From Rhizobium sp. ZPR4 (GTDB taxonomy: Bacteria; Pseudomonadota; Alphaproteobacteria; Rhizobiales; Rhizobiaceae): 64,000 nucleotides of DNA. Below, piece by piece: positions 54,294-64,000 of this stretch (position 1 is its first letter; each line of letters opens with the position of its first letter). A program made the position numbers and the translations under genes. The notes beneath the pieces were generated by a model. It saw only the letters and a program-made list of their open reading frames with translations. It searched no databases and was not told the origin of the DNA. The stretch is taken from contig NZ_CP157967.1 in NCBI RefSeq assembly GCF_040215725.1, positions 1,488,001 through 1,552,000 of the forward strand, read 5' to 3'.

Positions 54294-54986
54294 CTAACCG
54301 ATCGCCTCTTCGAGCAGAAGCAACACGAGAAAGCCGGCAAAAAACATTGCCGTCACCCAGGGGCGATCGGGTGTTTCATGGGCTTCGACCAGCAGTTCTT
54401 CGGTGACGAGATAGAGCAGCGCAATCAGCCCGAACGCGAAGAAGCCGGTCAAAATGGGGTCGGGCAACGACGCGATCGGCGTGCCCAGCAAGGCGCCGAT
54501 CGGCAGCAACAGAGCAAGCGCTGCCGTGATGGCGACGATCCTGGCTCGAGAGCGAACACTCTCGCCAAGTTCATTCGCCACCGTCAAGCCAAGGAACAGC
54601 ACCTCGATCGTCAGGGCGATCGTCAGCAACAGGCCTACCTTCGGGCCGGCGGCAAAGCCGATGCCGAGCACGAGGCCGTCGATCAGGATATCGATGCCGA
54701 TGGCCGCCAGAAGGCCGACCGGTCCTTTGGCCCAGGTCTCCAGTTGTTTGACCAGCAACATCATGCCGACGCCGATCGCGCCGCCGATCACCGTCGCCAA
54801 GGGAGAACCCCTGTGCATGACATCAGGCAATATTTCGCCAGCGGCAGCCGCAAAGACGACACCGGCGGCAAAATGCTGGATAGCACTGACGAGGTTAGGT
54901 CCTGGCCGCGTATTCACCGCAACCGCGGCACCCGCAATGGCGGCCGCAGCCGGGATCAATGTGTAAACCCATGCCGCAGTCGCCAT
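54294..54986 (-). CDS. ZIP family metal transporter
   Basis: A 230-residue membrane protein with eight hydrophobic segments. The central segments keep polar residues typical of ZIP metal sites: AIQHFAAGVVFAAAAGEILPD (about 36-56, with His and Glu) and GIDILIDGLVLGIGFAAG (about 97-114, with Asp). It probably imports zinc or another divalent metal. GGGAGATTCT before the ATG at 54986 gives the start; an extension upstream is not supported. Confidence 0.88.
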   Translation of the reverse strand: MATAAWVYTLIPAAAAIAGAAVAVNTRPGPNLVSAIQHFAAGVVFAAAAGEILPDVMHRGSPLATVIGGAIGVGMMLLVKQLETWAKGPVGLLAAIGIDILIDGLVLGIGFAAGPKVGLLLTIALTIEVLFLGLTVANELGESVRSRARIVAITAALALLLPIGALLGTPIASLPDPILTGFFAFGLIALLYLVTEELLVEAHETPDRPWVTAMFFAGFLVLLLLEEAIG

Positions 54987-55154
54987 AGAATCTCCCGTTG
55001 TGCGCCATGTCGACTTTACCCGGTTCAGCCGGTTAGCCAGGGCAGCAGCGGAGAGCCCCAAGCTTAGAGCGATCAAAACACGAAAAACAGCGCGGGGAAA
55101 TACAGCACTATCGGCTTGGGCAGCCTAGGCGCCCTGGCGCTGCGCAGCCGAAAA

Positions 55155-55760
55155 CTACCAGATCACCTTCGACAATTCGGAGAGGACGACATTGCCATAA
55201 TCCTCGTCCTTCATGCTGAACTCCGCCTCGCCGGATGTCAGATTGAAATTGAAGTAAACCTCAGCCGCGCCTTCAGCGAGAAACAGCTTGGTGGCATACC
55301 AGTCTCCCGGCCCTCCACCGAAACCGCCACCTGGAAGGCGCATCGTCGGAGGGCCGAGAAATGCTATGTCGAATGGCAGTTTTTCCTGCTTTGCGTCAGA
55401 AAAGATTGGCGAATCTGCCGACAAGGTATTGGCCAATTGTTCGAAAAACCGTGCCGGATGGGAACTCGCGACATGGCGAAACTCGCCATGCGAGAAGCTT
55501 ATCGGAGTATCAGGATCGGCGCTGCCGTCCTTTTTGCGCGGACCCTGAATTTCAATGAGGAACTTCGTTTGGTCCTCACCTTCACCATAAAGAGCCATCA
55601 AGACGAGCGTTTCAGCATCCGTGCCGTCAGGCATCGGAGCGATCTTGAACGGGAGAGGAGTTGGAAAGTCACCATCGGCAGCAAAAAGCATCCGCACTCG
55701 GCTCGATGCCGAGAGCAGTAACCCGGCTGATAAAATCAGAGCGCAGCGCCGTGTGATCAT
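55155..55760 (-). CDS. Secreted hypothetical protein downstream of sufA
   Basis: A 201-residue protein with a signal peptide (1-28, LLLSASSRVRMLFA-AD). The mature part is mostly beta strands and contains PTMRLPGGGFGGGPGDWYATKLFLAEGAAEVYF. No named family. It begins 33 bases after the sufA stop on the same strand, so it may be read through from the suf operon. Confidence 0.7.
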   Translation of the reverse strand: MITRRCALILSAGLLLSASSRVRMLFAADGDFPTPLPFKIAPMPDGTDAETLVLMALYGEGEDQTKFLIEIQGPRKKDGSADPDTPISFSHGEFRHVASSHPARFFEQLANTLSADSPIFSDAKQEKLPFDIAFLGPPTMRLPGGGFGGGPGDWYATKLFLAEGAAEVYFNFNLTSGEAEFSMKDEDYGNVVLSELSKVIW

Positions 55761-55793
55761 TTTACTTTCGAGATGACAAACGGCGTCGCCCCA

Positions 55794-56183
55794 TCATACG
55801 GCCGGTGCAGCCTGACGCTGAGCTGCCAAAGCGGCAAGATCGGCTGGCTTCAATTCGACGGATTCGCCGCAGCCGCAGGCCGATGTCTGGTTCGGATTGG
55901 TAAAGGTGAAGCCCGAGCGCAGCGTCGTGGTCTCGAAACCCATTTCCGTACCGAGCAGATAAAGGACGGCCGATGGCTCGACCCAAACGCGAGCGCCATC
56001 GCGCTCGATCAGATCGTCCTTCGCATTCGGCTCGGTCACCAGGTCGATGGTATATTCCATCCCAGCGCAGCCGCCCTTCTTGATGCCGACGCGAACGCCC
56101 TTGGCATCGGGACTGGAATTTTCAACGATCGCCTTGACGCGGGCTGCTGCCGCATCCGTCATGCTCATGACTGCAAAGCCCAT
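55794..56183 (-). CDS. sufA: Iron-sulfur cluster A-type carrier SufA
   Basis: A 129-residue A-type carrier with the three cluster cysteines: Cys39 (KKGGCAGMEY), Cys103 and Cys105 (SACGCG). It receives a cluster from the SufBCD scaffold and passes it to target proteins. The C-terminus carries an Ala-rich extension of about 18 residues. The start follows AAGGAGAATG; it is the last gene of the suf operon (76 bases after sufT). Confidence 0.95.
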   Translation of the reverse strand: MGFAVMSMTDAAAARVKAIVENSSPDAKGVRVGIKKGGCAGMEYTIDLVTEPNAKDDLIERDGARVWVEPSAVLYLLGTEMGFETTTLRSGFTFTNPNQTSACGCGESVELKPADLAALAAQRQAAPAV

Positions 56184-56259
56184 GGGCTCATTCTCCTTCC
56201 GCAACCGGGGTCAAGATCCGGCGCTTCGAGTCTCAATGTAAAGCCGGCGGCTTAAAGCT

Positions 56260-56640
56260 TCAATACCAGCCGACAGCGACCTGCGCTTCTTCCGACATGC
56301 GATCCGGCGTCCAGGGCGGATCGAAGGTCATGCTGACGTCGACACCGGAAACACCTTCGACTGCGCCGACGGCATTTTCGACCCAGCCCGGCATTTCGCC
56401 GGCAACCGGGCAACCGGGCGCCGTCAGCGTCATGACGATCTTCACCATCCGGTCGTCTTCGATATCGATCTTGTAGACCAGACCCAGCTCGAAGATGTCT
56501 GCGGGAATTTCCGGGTCATAGACCGTCTTCAGCGCGGAGATGATGTCGTCGCTGAGGCGTGCCAGCTCATCCTCGGGGATGCTGGAATGCACGATCCCTT
56601 CGCGCGCATCGATCTTCTGTTCGCTTTCGTCGAGTGACAT
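56260..56640 (-). CDS. sufT: SUF system Fe-S cluster assembly protein SufT (DUF59)
   Basis: A 126-residue DUF59/MIP18-type protein: SDDIISALKTVYDPEIPADIFELGLVYKIDIEDD and MVKIVMTLTAPGCPVAGEMPGWVENAVGAVEGV are family hallmarks, with the conserved Cys in TLTAPGCP. SufT helps cluster maturation or delivery. It lies 11 bases after sufS, between sufS and sufA. Confidence 0.93.
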   Translation of the reverse strand: MSLDESEQKIDAREGIVHSSIPEDELARLSDDIISALKTVYDPEIPADIFELGLVYKIDIEDDRMVKIVMTLTAPGCPVAGEMPGWVENAVGAVEGVSGVDVSMTFDPPWTPDRMSEEAQVAVGWY

Positions 56641-56651
56641 CGCTTGCCTCC

Positions 56652-57893
56652 TCAGGCAAAGAATTTCCGTGCATATTCCAGTGCGTTGGCCAAGGCATCC
56701 ACCTCGGCGCGCGTATTGTACATGCCGAACGATGCACGGCATGTGGAGGTGACGCCGAAGCGTTTCAAGAGCGGCTGGGCGCAATGCGTGCCGGCGCGAA
56801 CGGCGACACCCTGTCGATCGATCACCATCGAAACGTCGTGGGAGTGAATTCCCGCAAGTTCGAAGGAGAAGATGCCGCCCTTGCCGGGCGCAGTACCGAT
56901 GACGCGCAGCGAGTTGATGTCGCGCAGCCGCTCCGCCGCATAGGCGGAGAGGTCAGCCTCATGGCGGGCAATCGCCTCGCGGCCGATACTGTCCATATAG
57001 TCGAGCGCGTAGCCAAGACCGATCGCCTGAACGATCGGCGGCGTTCCCGCCTCGAAGCGGTGCGGCGGCTCGTTATAGGTAACGTTGTCCTCGGTGACGT
57101 CGAAGATCATCTCGCCGCCGCCCTGGAATGGCCGCATCTGGGCAAGCCGCTCCTTCTTGCCGTAGAGAACGCCGATGCCCGAGGGGCCGTAGAGCTTGTG
57201 ACCGGTCATGACGTACCAGTCGCAATCGATATCCTGCACGTCGACGGGCATGTGCACGGCACCCTGCGAACCGTCGATCAGGACGGTAATGCCGCGCTCA
57301 TGGGCGATGCGGCATACTTCCTTCACCGGAACGACCGTCCCAAGCGCGTTCGACATATGCGTGATGGCGACGAGCTTGGTGCGCTCCGTCAGGCTCTTCT
57401 CGAATTCCTCGATATGGAACGCGCCCTCATCATCGACGGGCACCCAGACGAGCTTCGCACCCTGCCGTTCCCGGATGAAATGCCAGGGAACGATATTGGA
57501 GTGATGCTCCATGATGGAGACGACGATCTCATCGTCCTCGCCGATCTCAGGCATGCCCCAGCCGTAGGCAACCGTGTTGATCGCCTCGGTTGAGTTCTTG
57601 GTGAAGACGATATCGTCAACCGACGGCGCATTCAGGAAGCGGCGCACCTTTTCGCGAGCCGCCTCATAGGCTTCCGTCGCGGCATTGGACAGAAAGTGCA
57701 AGCCGCGATGCACATTCGCATACTCGTTCGAATAGGCGTGTGAAATCGCATCGATAACGACCTGCGGCTTCTGCGCGGAGGCACCGTTGTCGAGATAGAC
57801 CAGCGGCTTGCCATGCACCGTTTTCGCCAGGATCGGGAAATCCCGGCGAATGGCTTCGACGTCATAGGCCGTTGCCGGCACGATCTTGTCCAC
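56652..57893 (-). CDS. sufS: Cysteine desulfurase SufS
   Basis: A 413-residue group II desulfurase that supplies sulfur from cysteine. The PLP lysine is Lys233 in GHKLYGPSG, and the persulfide-forming Cys371 is in AGTHCAQP. GTG at 57893, eight bases after GGAGG, is the likely start: the site GGAGG lies inside the first codons of a TTG frame at 57908, making that longer start improbable. No sufE gene is seen nearby, though SufS usually needs SufE or SufU; the partner may be elsewhere. Confidence 0.95.
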   Translation of the reverse strand: MDKIVPATAYDVEAIRRDFPILAKTVHGKPLVYLDNGASAQKPQVVIDAISHAYSNEYANVHRGLHFLSNAATEAYEAAREKVRRFLNAPSVDDIVFTKNSTEAINTVAYGWGMPEIGEDDEIVVSIMEHHSNIVPWHFIRERQGAKLVWVPVDDEGAFHIEEFEKSLTERTKLVAITHMSNALGTVVPVKEVCRIAHERGITVLIDGSQGAVHMPVDVQDIDCDWYVMTGHKLYGPSGIGVLYGKKERLAQMRPFQGGGEMIFDVTEDNVTYNEPPHRFEAGTPPIVQAIGLGYALDYMDSIGREAIARHEADLSAYAAERLRDINSLRVIGTAPGKGGIFSFELAGIHSHDVSMVIDRQGVAVRAGTHCAQPLLKRFGVTSTCRASFGMYNTRAEVDALANALEYARKFFA

Positions 57894-57908
57894 GAGCTTT
57901 GCCTCCAA

Positions 57909-59183
57909 TCAGGCGTGCTTTTCCAGCCAGGCGGAGATAACGCCTTCCAGCGCCTCGACCAAGGCTTCGTCTTCCAGTTCCTCGACGATCTCGGCCACGA
58001 AGGCGTTGACCAGCATGGCGCGAGCCTTGTTCTTCGGGATGCCGCGCGCCATCAGATAGTAGAGATGGTTCTCGTCGATATCGGCAACCGTCGCACCATG
58101 GCCGCACTGAACGTCGTCGGCGAAGATTTCGAGCTCCGGCTTCACCGAGAACTCGGCATCGTCGGACATCAGGAGCGTGTTGCAGGCCATCTTGGCGTCT
58201 GTCTTCTGCGCATCCGGTGCGACCCGGATCATGCCCTGAAAGACGCCGCGAGCACGATCGAACACCACGTTGCGGATAACTTCCGTGGAACCGGTGTTCG
58301 GAACGTCATGACCAAGCACCATCGTCACGTCCGTGTGGGTATCGCCGCCGAGCAGGTTCACGCCGCGAAGCGTCAGATCGGCGCCCTCGCCCGTTACCTT
58401 GATGTACAGCTCCTGGCGTACGAGCTTGCCGCCGGCGTTGATGACAAACAGCTTCAGCTTGGCATCTTCTCCGAGATCGATGCGGAGCTGCCCGAGATGG
58501 GTGTCTTCGCTGCCCTGCTCTTGCAGGATAATCCAGGTGATTTCAGAACCCTTGCCGATCTTCACTTCGCTGACAGAGGAAACCAGCGCAGCCGCGCCTT
58601 CGACCGCCTGATGACGCTCGATGACGGTTGCCTTGACATCTGCGCCGAAGGAGACACGCAGGCGGCTGTGGATCTGGCCGCCGGCATGGATGAACTGCAC
58701 TTCCAGAGGCGCTTCGAGTTCGGTGCCATCAGGAAAATCGATGACATAACCGTCACGCACAAAGCTCGCATTGATACGGCCGATGGCGTCATCCTTGCCG
58801 AGAGCTTCGAGGCCGGTAGCAGCCGTGCCGTTGATCAGGCTGTCAGCGTAGCGTGCGACCGTCAAACCCTTGACGGAGGCTTTTTCGCTTGCCTTGCCCT
58901 GAAGAACCGCGAGAACGGGAGAGCCTTCGACCGTCGCCGGGAGAGCCTCTACCAGCCCCTTGCCGATATCGCTCGGCACCAGACGCAGCAGGTTCTTGAA
59001 ATCGGTGTAATGCCAAGCCTCGACGCGGCGCGTCGGCAGGCCTGCAGTCTTCAGCTCGTCCAGCAGGCGGTCGCGGACGGCGAAAACTTCGCCGTCGCCG
59101 GGCAGATCGCCCATCTGGTCGTTATATGCCTCGATCAGCGCCGTTTCGGCTGACGTCAGGCGGTTCGTCGTCTGAATGTTCAT
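57909..59183 (-). CDS. sufD: Fe-S cluster assembly protein SufD
   Basis: A 424-residue scaffold component related to SufB. It has the family core (RVEAWHYTDFKNLLRLVPSD near the N-terminus; GHDVPNTGSTEVIRNVVFDRARGVFQGMIRVAPDAQKTDAKMACNTLL and VQCGHGATVADIDENHLYYLMARGIP near the C-terminus). It forms the SufB-C-D complex that builds [4Fe-4S] clusters. The spacing to sufS is 15 bases. Confidence 0.96.
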   Translation of the reverse strand: MNIQTTNRLTSAETALIEAYNDQMGDLPGDGEVFAVRDRLLDELKTAGLPTRRVEAWHYTDFKNLLRLVPSDIGKGLVEALPATVEGSPVLAVLQGKASEKASVKGLTVARYADSLINGTAATGLEALGKDDAIGRINASFVRDGYVIDFPDGTELEAPLEVQFIHAGGQIHSRLRVSFGADVKATVIERHQAVEGAAALVSSVSEVKIGKGSEITWIILQEQGSEDTHLGQLRIDLGEDAKLKLFVINAGGKLVRQELYIKVTGEGADLTLRGVNLLGGDTHTDVTMVLGHDVPNTGSTEVIRNVVFDRARGVFQGMIRVAPDAQKTDAKMACNTLLMSDDAEFSVKPELEIFADDVQCGHGATVADIDENHLYYLMARGIPKNKARAMLVNAFVAEIVEELEDEALVEALEGVISAWLEKHA

Positions 59184-59205
59184 CGACGTGTCCTTTCCGC
59201 CTCGA

Positions 59206-59961
59206 TCAGGCTGCAGCTCCGATGATGTCGGCATAGCCGTTGGCTTCGAGTTCATGCGCCAGCGTCTTGTCGCCGGACTTGATGACCTGGCCCTTGTAGA
59301 GGACGTGAACGGTGTCCGGAACGATATAGTCGAGCAGGCGCTGGTAGTGGGTGATGACGATCACGGCGCGATCCGGAGAGCGCAGCGCGTTGACGCCGTC
59401 AGCAACGATCTTCAGCGCGTCGATGTCGAGGCCGGAGTCGGTTTCGTCGAGCACGCAAAGCTGTGGCTCCAGGAGCGCCATCTGCAGGATTTCGGCGCGC
59501 TTCTTTTCACCGCCGGAGAAGCCGACGTTCAGCGGCCGCTTCAGCATGTCCATGTTGATCTGCAGCTTGGCCGCAGCATCCTTGACGCGGCGCAGGAAGT
59601 CGGGCGTCGTCAGCTCGTCTTCGCCGCGAGCCTTACGCTGTTCGTTAAGGGCAACCTTGAGGAACTGCATGGTGGCAACGCCCGGAATTTCCACCGGATA
59701 CTGGAAGGCGAGGAAGATGCCCTTTGCGGCGCGTTCGGCAGCATCGAGTTCGAGAATGCTCTCGCCGTTATAAAGGATGTCACCCTCGGTGACTTCATAG
59801 TCCTCGCGGCCGGCGAGGATGTAGGAGAGCGTCGACTTGCCGGAGCCGTTCGGTCCCATGATGGCAGCGACTTCGCCCGCTTTCACGGTCAGGTTCAGGC
59901 CGCGAATGATCTCGGTGCCGTCTTCGGCGATACGGGCGTGCAGGTTCTTGATTTCAAGCAT
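59206..59961 (-). CDS. sufC: Fe-S cluster assembly ATPase SufC
   Basis: A 251-residue ABC-type ATPase: Walker A GPNGSGKST at about 36-44, the Q-loop region, signature FSGGEKKR near 149, and Walker B LCVLDETDSGLD near 170. It powers the SufBCD scaffold in the cytoplasm. It lies 71 bases after sufB and 22 bases before sufD. Confidence 0.97.
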   Translation of the reverse strand: MLEIKNLHARIAEDGTEIIRGLNLTVKAGEVAAIMGPNGSGKSTLSYILAGREDYEVTEGDILYNGESILELDAAERAAKGIFLAFQYPVEIPGVATMQFLKVALNEQRKARGEDELTTPDFLRRVKDAAAKLQINMDMLKRPLNVGFSGGEKKRAEILQMALLEPQLCVLDETDSGLDIDALKIVADGVNALRSPDRAVIVITHYQRLLDYIVPDTVHVLYKGQVIKSGDKTLAHELEANGYADIIGAAA

Positions 59962-60032
59962 TTTAATATCCTATCGCAGGAATGAGTGTGCGGCGCGCCT
60001 GGCGCGCCAAAGCTAATTCTGTTTCGTGGACG

Positions 60033-61502
<1,470 letters not shown>

Positions 61503-61648
61503 TTCGTTCTCCAATCTCGCCGGATCCAAGGTCCGGCAGCTTGTCAACGTTGCGGCAGACTTATGTCTGCCCCCTATGTAGTCGGCCAAAAGGGACTTTT
61601 CACCCCGCTTGGCAAGCGGAAATTTCGGTTTCCGCAAAATTGTGGCCG

Positions 61649-62815
61649 TCAGGCCGCCGCACCCGCCAGCTTGCGCCTTCCCGCTATGCGGGCAAACGCG
61701 GCGATTGCGCGATCGATATCCGCTTCGGTTGTGGTCGGCCCCAGCGAAATGCGGAGAGCTCCGAGTTTCGGGTCGCATCCCATTGCCACGAGCACATGGC
61801 TTTCGCCGACCTTGCCCGACGAGCAGGCGGAACCGGCAGAAATCGCCACGCCTTCCAGGTCGAAGGCGATCTGGCCGGTTTCGGATTTCAGTCCCGGCAG
61901 CGTGAAGAAGCTGGTGTTCGGAACACGCGGGCCATCCTTTCCATGAACGATGACATCCGGCGCCGCCAGCTCCATCCCTCCTTCCAGCCGGTCGCGCAAT
62001 GAAGCGATCGCAGCATTGCGAACATCGAAGTCCACAGCAGCTGCTTCGGCAGCTGCACCGAATCCGATGATGGCAAGCGTATTTTCCGTGCCCGAGCGGT
62101 GGCCCTTCTCCTGACCGCCGCCATGGATCAACGGCTTCGGCATTAGCACCTCACCGCGCGAGACGAGTGCGCCGACACCCTTCGGCCCACCGATCTTGTG
62201 CGAGGACACGATGAGGAAATCCGCACCGATCCTATTGATATCGAGCAGAACGCGGCCGGCCGCCTGAACGGCATCCACCGCAAAGAGACCGCCCGCTGCC
62301 TGAACAAGCTTGGCTGCCTCTGCGACAGGCTGGACAATTCCGGTCTCATTGTTCGCGAGCATGATGGCGACCATCGGCAGACCGCTCGCCTTGTCATGGG
62401 CTGATAGCATGGTCTCCAGCGCAGCAAGATCGACCGTGCCGTCCGATGTCACGGGTATTTCGCTGACATTGTCCTTGGCAAATCGCCCGCCTTCGCGCAC
62501 GGCCGGATGCTCGACGGCCGATATGTAAAGGTGGCTGACGACAAGCGGCGTCCGCCCCATGCGAAATTCCGGCGTCAGCACCATATTGGCCGCCTCGGTC
62601 GCACCGCTGGTGAAAACCACATGGGCAGGCTCCGCGCCCGTCAGCCTTGCAACCTGCCGGCGTGCGGCCTCGACAGCTGCGCGTGCTGCCCTACCTTCAC
62701 CGTGAACGGAATTGGGGTTGCCTTGAATATCCATCGCACGCAGCATTGCTTCGCGGGCCGCCGGATGGAGCGGTGCGGTAGCATTCCAATCGAGATAAAG
62801 GCGTGTTGCCGCCAT
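61649..62815 (-). CDS. Cysteine desulfurase (NifS/IscS-like), first gene of the suf operon
   Basis: A 388-residue group I desulfurase. The PLP lysine is Lys207 in [10 protein letters not shown] and the active Cys331 lies in [10 protein letters not shown]. It is distinct from SufS, so the operon encodes two sulfur donors. In rhizobial annotation it is often called sufS2 or nifS-like. It starts at 62815, about 142 bases after the predicted transcript start near 62957. Confidence 0.94.
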   Translation of the reverse strand: MAATRLYLDWNATAPLHPAAREAMLRAMDIQGNPNSVHGEGRAARAAVEAARRQVARLTGAEPAHVVFTSGATEAANMVLTPEFRMGRTPLVVSHLYISAVEHPAVREGGRFAKDNVSEIPVTSDGTVDLAALETMLSAHDKASGLPMVAIMLANNETGIVQPVAEAAKLVQAAGGLFAVDAVQAAGRVLLDINRIGADFLIVSSHKIGGPKGVGALVSRGEVLMPKPLIHGGGQEKGHRSGTENTLAIIGFGAAAEAAAVDFDVRNAAIASLRDRLEGGMELAAPDVIVHGKDGPRVPNTSFFTLPGLKSETGQIAFDLEGVAISAGSACSSGKVGESHVLVAMGCDPKLGALRISLGPTTTEADIDRAIAAFARIAGRRKLAGAAA

Positions 62816-62941
62816 AATCTTCTTCCTGCGCGACTTTGCTTTGCTGCGACCGGCTCATTTTCCTTGAAATTTCAGCCGGGCATGCCTTATGACACGTTCC
62901 ACAAACCGTTGCACAAACAACGCGCGGACCACCGCATCAAG

Positions 62942-62992
62942 TTTCGAATTGTTCTAAACTGCGTTCTAGAAAAGATGAGCGCATTCGTCAAG
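62942..62992 (-). promoter_or_regulatory. suf operon promoter with Irr-type ICE box
   Basis: On the minus strand CTTGAC (62987-62992), a 17-base spacer and CTAGAA (62964-62969) match the rhizobial sigma-70 consensus CTTGAC-N17-CTATAT, predicting a start near 62957. The sequence TTTAGAA-CAA-TTCGAAA (62942-62958) matches the Irr control element (TTTAGAA-N3-TTCTAAA) with one change and lies on the start site, as expected for repression by Irr under low iron or heme signals. Confidence 0.8.
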
Positions 62993-63048
62993 TCAACTTG
63001 CTGCGTGCCGTAGGGTTTGAACGCAGAAAAAGAAGAGCCGGAGTATCG

Positions 63049-63726
63049 ATGCCCGAAGTAATTTTCAACGGCCCCGCGGGTCGCCTTGAAGGCCGCTATC
63101 AGCCCTCCAAGGAAAAGAGCGCCCCGATCGCGATTATCCTTCATCCCCATCCGCAATTTGGCGGCACGATGAACAATCAGGTCGTCTACCAGCTCTTCTA
63201 TATGTTCCAGAAGCGCGGTTTCACGACACTCCGCTTCAATTTTCGCGGTATCGGCCGCAGCCAGGGCGAGTTCGATCACGGCGCCGGCGAGCTTTCCGAT
63301 GCAGCCTCGGCACTCGACTGGGTGCAGAGCCTCCATCCCGATTCGAAGAGCTGCTGGGTTGCCGGCTATTCCTTCGGCGCCTGGATCGGCATGCAGCTGT
63401 TGATGCGCCGTCCGGAAATCGAAGGCTTCATGTCGATCGCACCGCAGCCGAACATCTACGACTTCTCCTTCCTGGCACCCTGCCCGTCATCCGGCCTGAT
63501 CATCAACGGCGATGCCGACAAGGTTGCCCCGGAGAAGGACGTCAACGGCCTCGTCGAGAAGCTGAAGACGCAGAAGGGCATCCTGATCACGCACAAGGTC
63601 GTGTCGGGCGCCAACCACTTCTTCAACGGCCAGGTCGAAACGCTGCTGGGCGAATGCGAGGATTATCTCGATCGTCGCCTCAACGGCGAACTGGTGCCGG
63701 AGCCGGCCGCCAAGCGCATCCGCTAA
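63049..63726 (+). CDS. Alpha/beta hydrolase
   Basis: A 225-residue hydrolase of the small cytoplasmic type with HPHPQFGGTMNNQVVYQL at about 32-49 and the nucleophile Ser108 in AGYSFGAWIGM. The acid is in INGDADKVAP and the histidine in SGANHFFNG near the C-terminus, completing the triad. It is divergent from the suf operon; the substrate is unknown, as for most members of this conserved family. The start at 63049 begins the family. Confidence 0.9.
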   Translation: MPEVIFNGPAGRLEGRYQPSKEKSAPIAIILHPHPQFGGTMNNQVVYQLFYMFQKRGFTTLRFNFRGIGRSQGEFDHGAGELSDAASALDWVQSLHPDSKSCWVAGYSFGAWIGMQLLMRRPEIEGFMSIAPQPNIYDFSFLAPCPSSGLIINGDADKVAPEKDVNGLVEKLKTQKGILITHKVVSGANHFFNGQVETLLGECEDYLDRRLNGELVPEPAAKRIR

Positions 63727-63737
63727 GGAAACGGCTT

Positions 63738-64000
63738 TTACCGAGCCATTGCAAACGTAGGACATTGTATCCCGTCGATCATCATCGACGGGTGATCCTG
63801 CATGCCGATCTTCCTTAGAACCCGCTGCGATGCTGCATTTTCAGGATGCGTGAAGGCGATGAATTGCTTCGCCAAGCCGCGGCTGAAAAACCACTGCGAC
63901 AGCGCACCGGCAATTTCCGTGGCATAGCCGTTGCCCCAGGCCTCTTGTCGAAGAGAATAGCCGAGCTCGAATTCGCCCCGACCGCTTTCCTGAAAACGCG
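63738..64000 (-). CDS. GNAT N-acetyltransferase, C-terminal part (runs off the right edge)
   Basis: A minus-strand frame enters from the right edge and stops at 63738-63740. It reads RFQESGRGEFELGYSLRQEA, WGNGYATEIAGALSQWFF, LAKQFIAFTHPENAASQRVL and RKIGMQ, the C-terminal half of a RimJ/RimL-type acetyltransferase: GYSLRQEAWGNGYATEIAGAL is the acetyl-CoA loop and NAASQRVLRKIGM the closing helix. The start lies beyond the window, so the N-terminus is not visible. Confidence 0.85.
   Translation of the reverse strand, partial: RFQESGRGEFELGYSLRQEAWGNGYATEIAGALSQWFFSRGLAKQFIAFTHPENAASQRVLRKIGMQDHPSMMIDGIQCPTFAMAR

Overview
The window reads as chromosomal sequence of a fast-growing member of the Rhizobiales, most likely Rhizobium or a close relative. 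The evidence is GC-rich coding with strong third-position bias, alphaproteobacterial families (ATP12 chaperone, DUF1489, BTLCP transglutaminase-like, DUF2336, DUF599), rhizobial short palindromes between genes, promoters of the form CTTGAC-N17-CTATAT, and an Irr-type iron control element before a suf operon. The species cannot be fixed from the sequence alone. I see no phage, insertion sequence, CRISPR array or rRNA operon. Almost everything is housekeeping and metabolism.

Layout. 1-7.4 kb: end of a phytase-like esterase gene, an AI-2E family permease, a GNAT, a DUF2336 protein, a flavin reductase/nitroreductase pair, a secreted protein and a lysophospholipid acyltransferase. 7.5-15.9 kb: thrS, an AT-rich orphan membrane gene, DUF1697, yidD, an IscU/NifU-like scaffold, a mosaic palindrome, folE-hisI, a patatin phospholipase, a CBS protein and a rhomboid protease. 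15.9-24.4 kb: a candidate minus-strand sRNA, PAS and PilZ proteins, prolyl iminopeptidase, BTLCP protein, D,D-carboxypeptidase with a SPOR domain, DUF1489 and a serine hydrolase. 24.4-35.7 kb, the most accessory part: sdaA, membrane proteins, a MerR regulator with its operator, a deformylase-like protein lacking metal ligands, secreted cysteine-rich proteins, a second candidate sRNA, lipB, tRNA-Leu(GAG), an RNase HI and small proteins. 35.8-47.6 kb: EamA transporter, pccA, a formaldehyde detoxification operon (adhC-yaiI-fghA), a guanidine-II riboswitch with the guanidinium exporter gene, two DoxX genes, and pccB at the end of an rluA-HAD-atp12-lipoprotein series. 47.8-53.2 kb: a PCu(A)C copper chaperone and a tandem glycine riboswitch driving gcvTHP. 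53.2-64 kb: an esterase, an orphan HigA-like antitoxin, a ZIP transporter, the seven-gene suf operon with an Irr box at its promoter, a hydrolase, and the C-terminal part of a GNAT running off the right edge.

How genes work together. The suf operon (cysteine desulfurase, sufB, C, D, S, T, A) makes Fe-S clusters and appears iron-controlled at its promoter. The glycine cleavage genes are switched on by glycine through their leader. adhC and fghA carry formaldehyde to formate. pccA and pccB encode the two halves of propionyl-CoA carboxylase but lie about 4.2 kb apart on opposite strands.

The observations I consider most worth checking are the two candidate sRNAs, the guanidine-II riboswitch/exporter unit, the Irr box lying on the predicted suf start site, the tandem cysteine-rich secreted pair, the degenerate deformylase, the MerR operator with no divergent target gene, and the structured folE leader.
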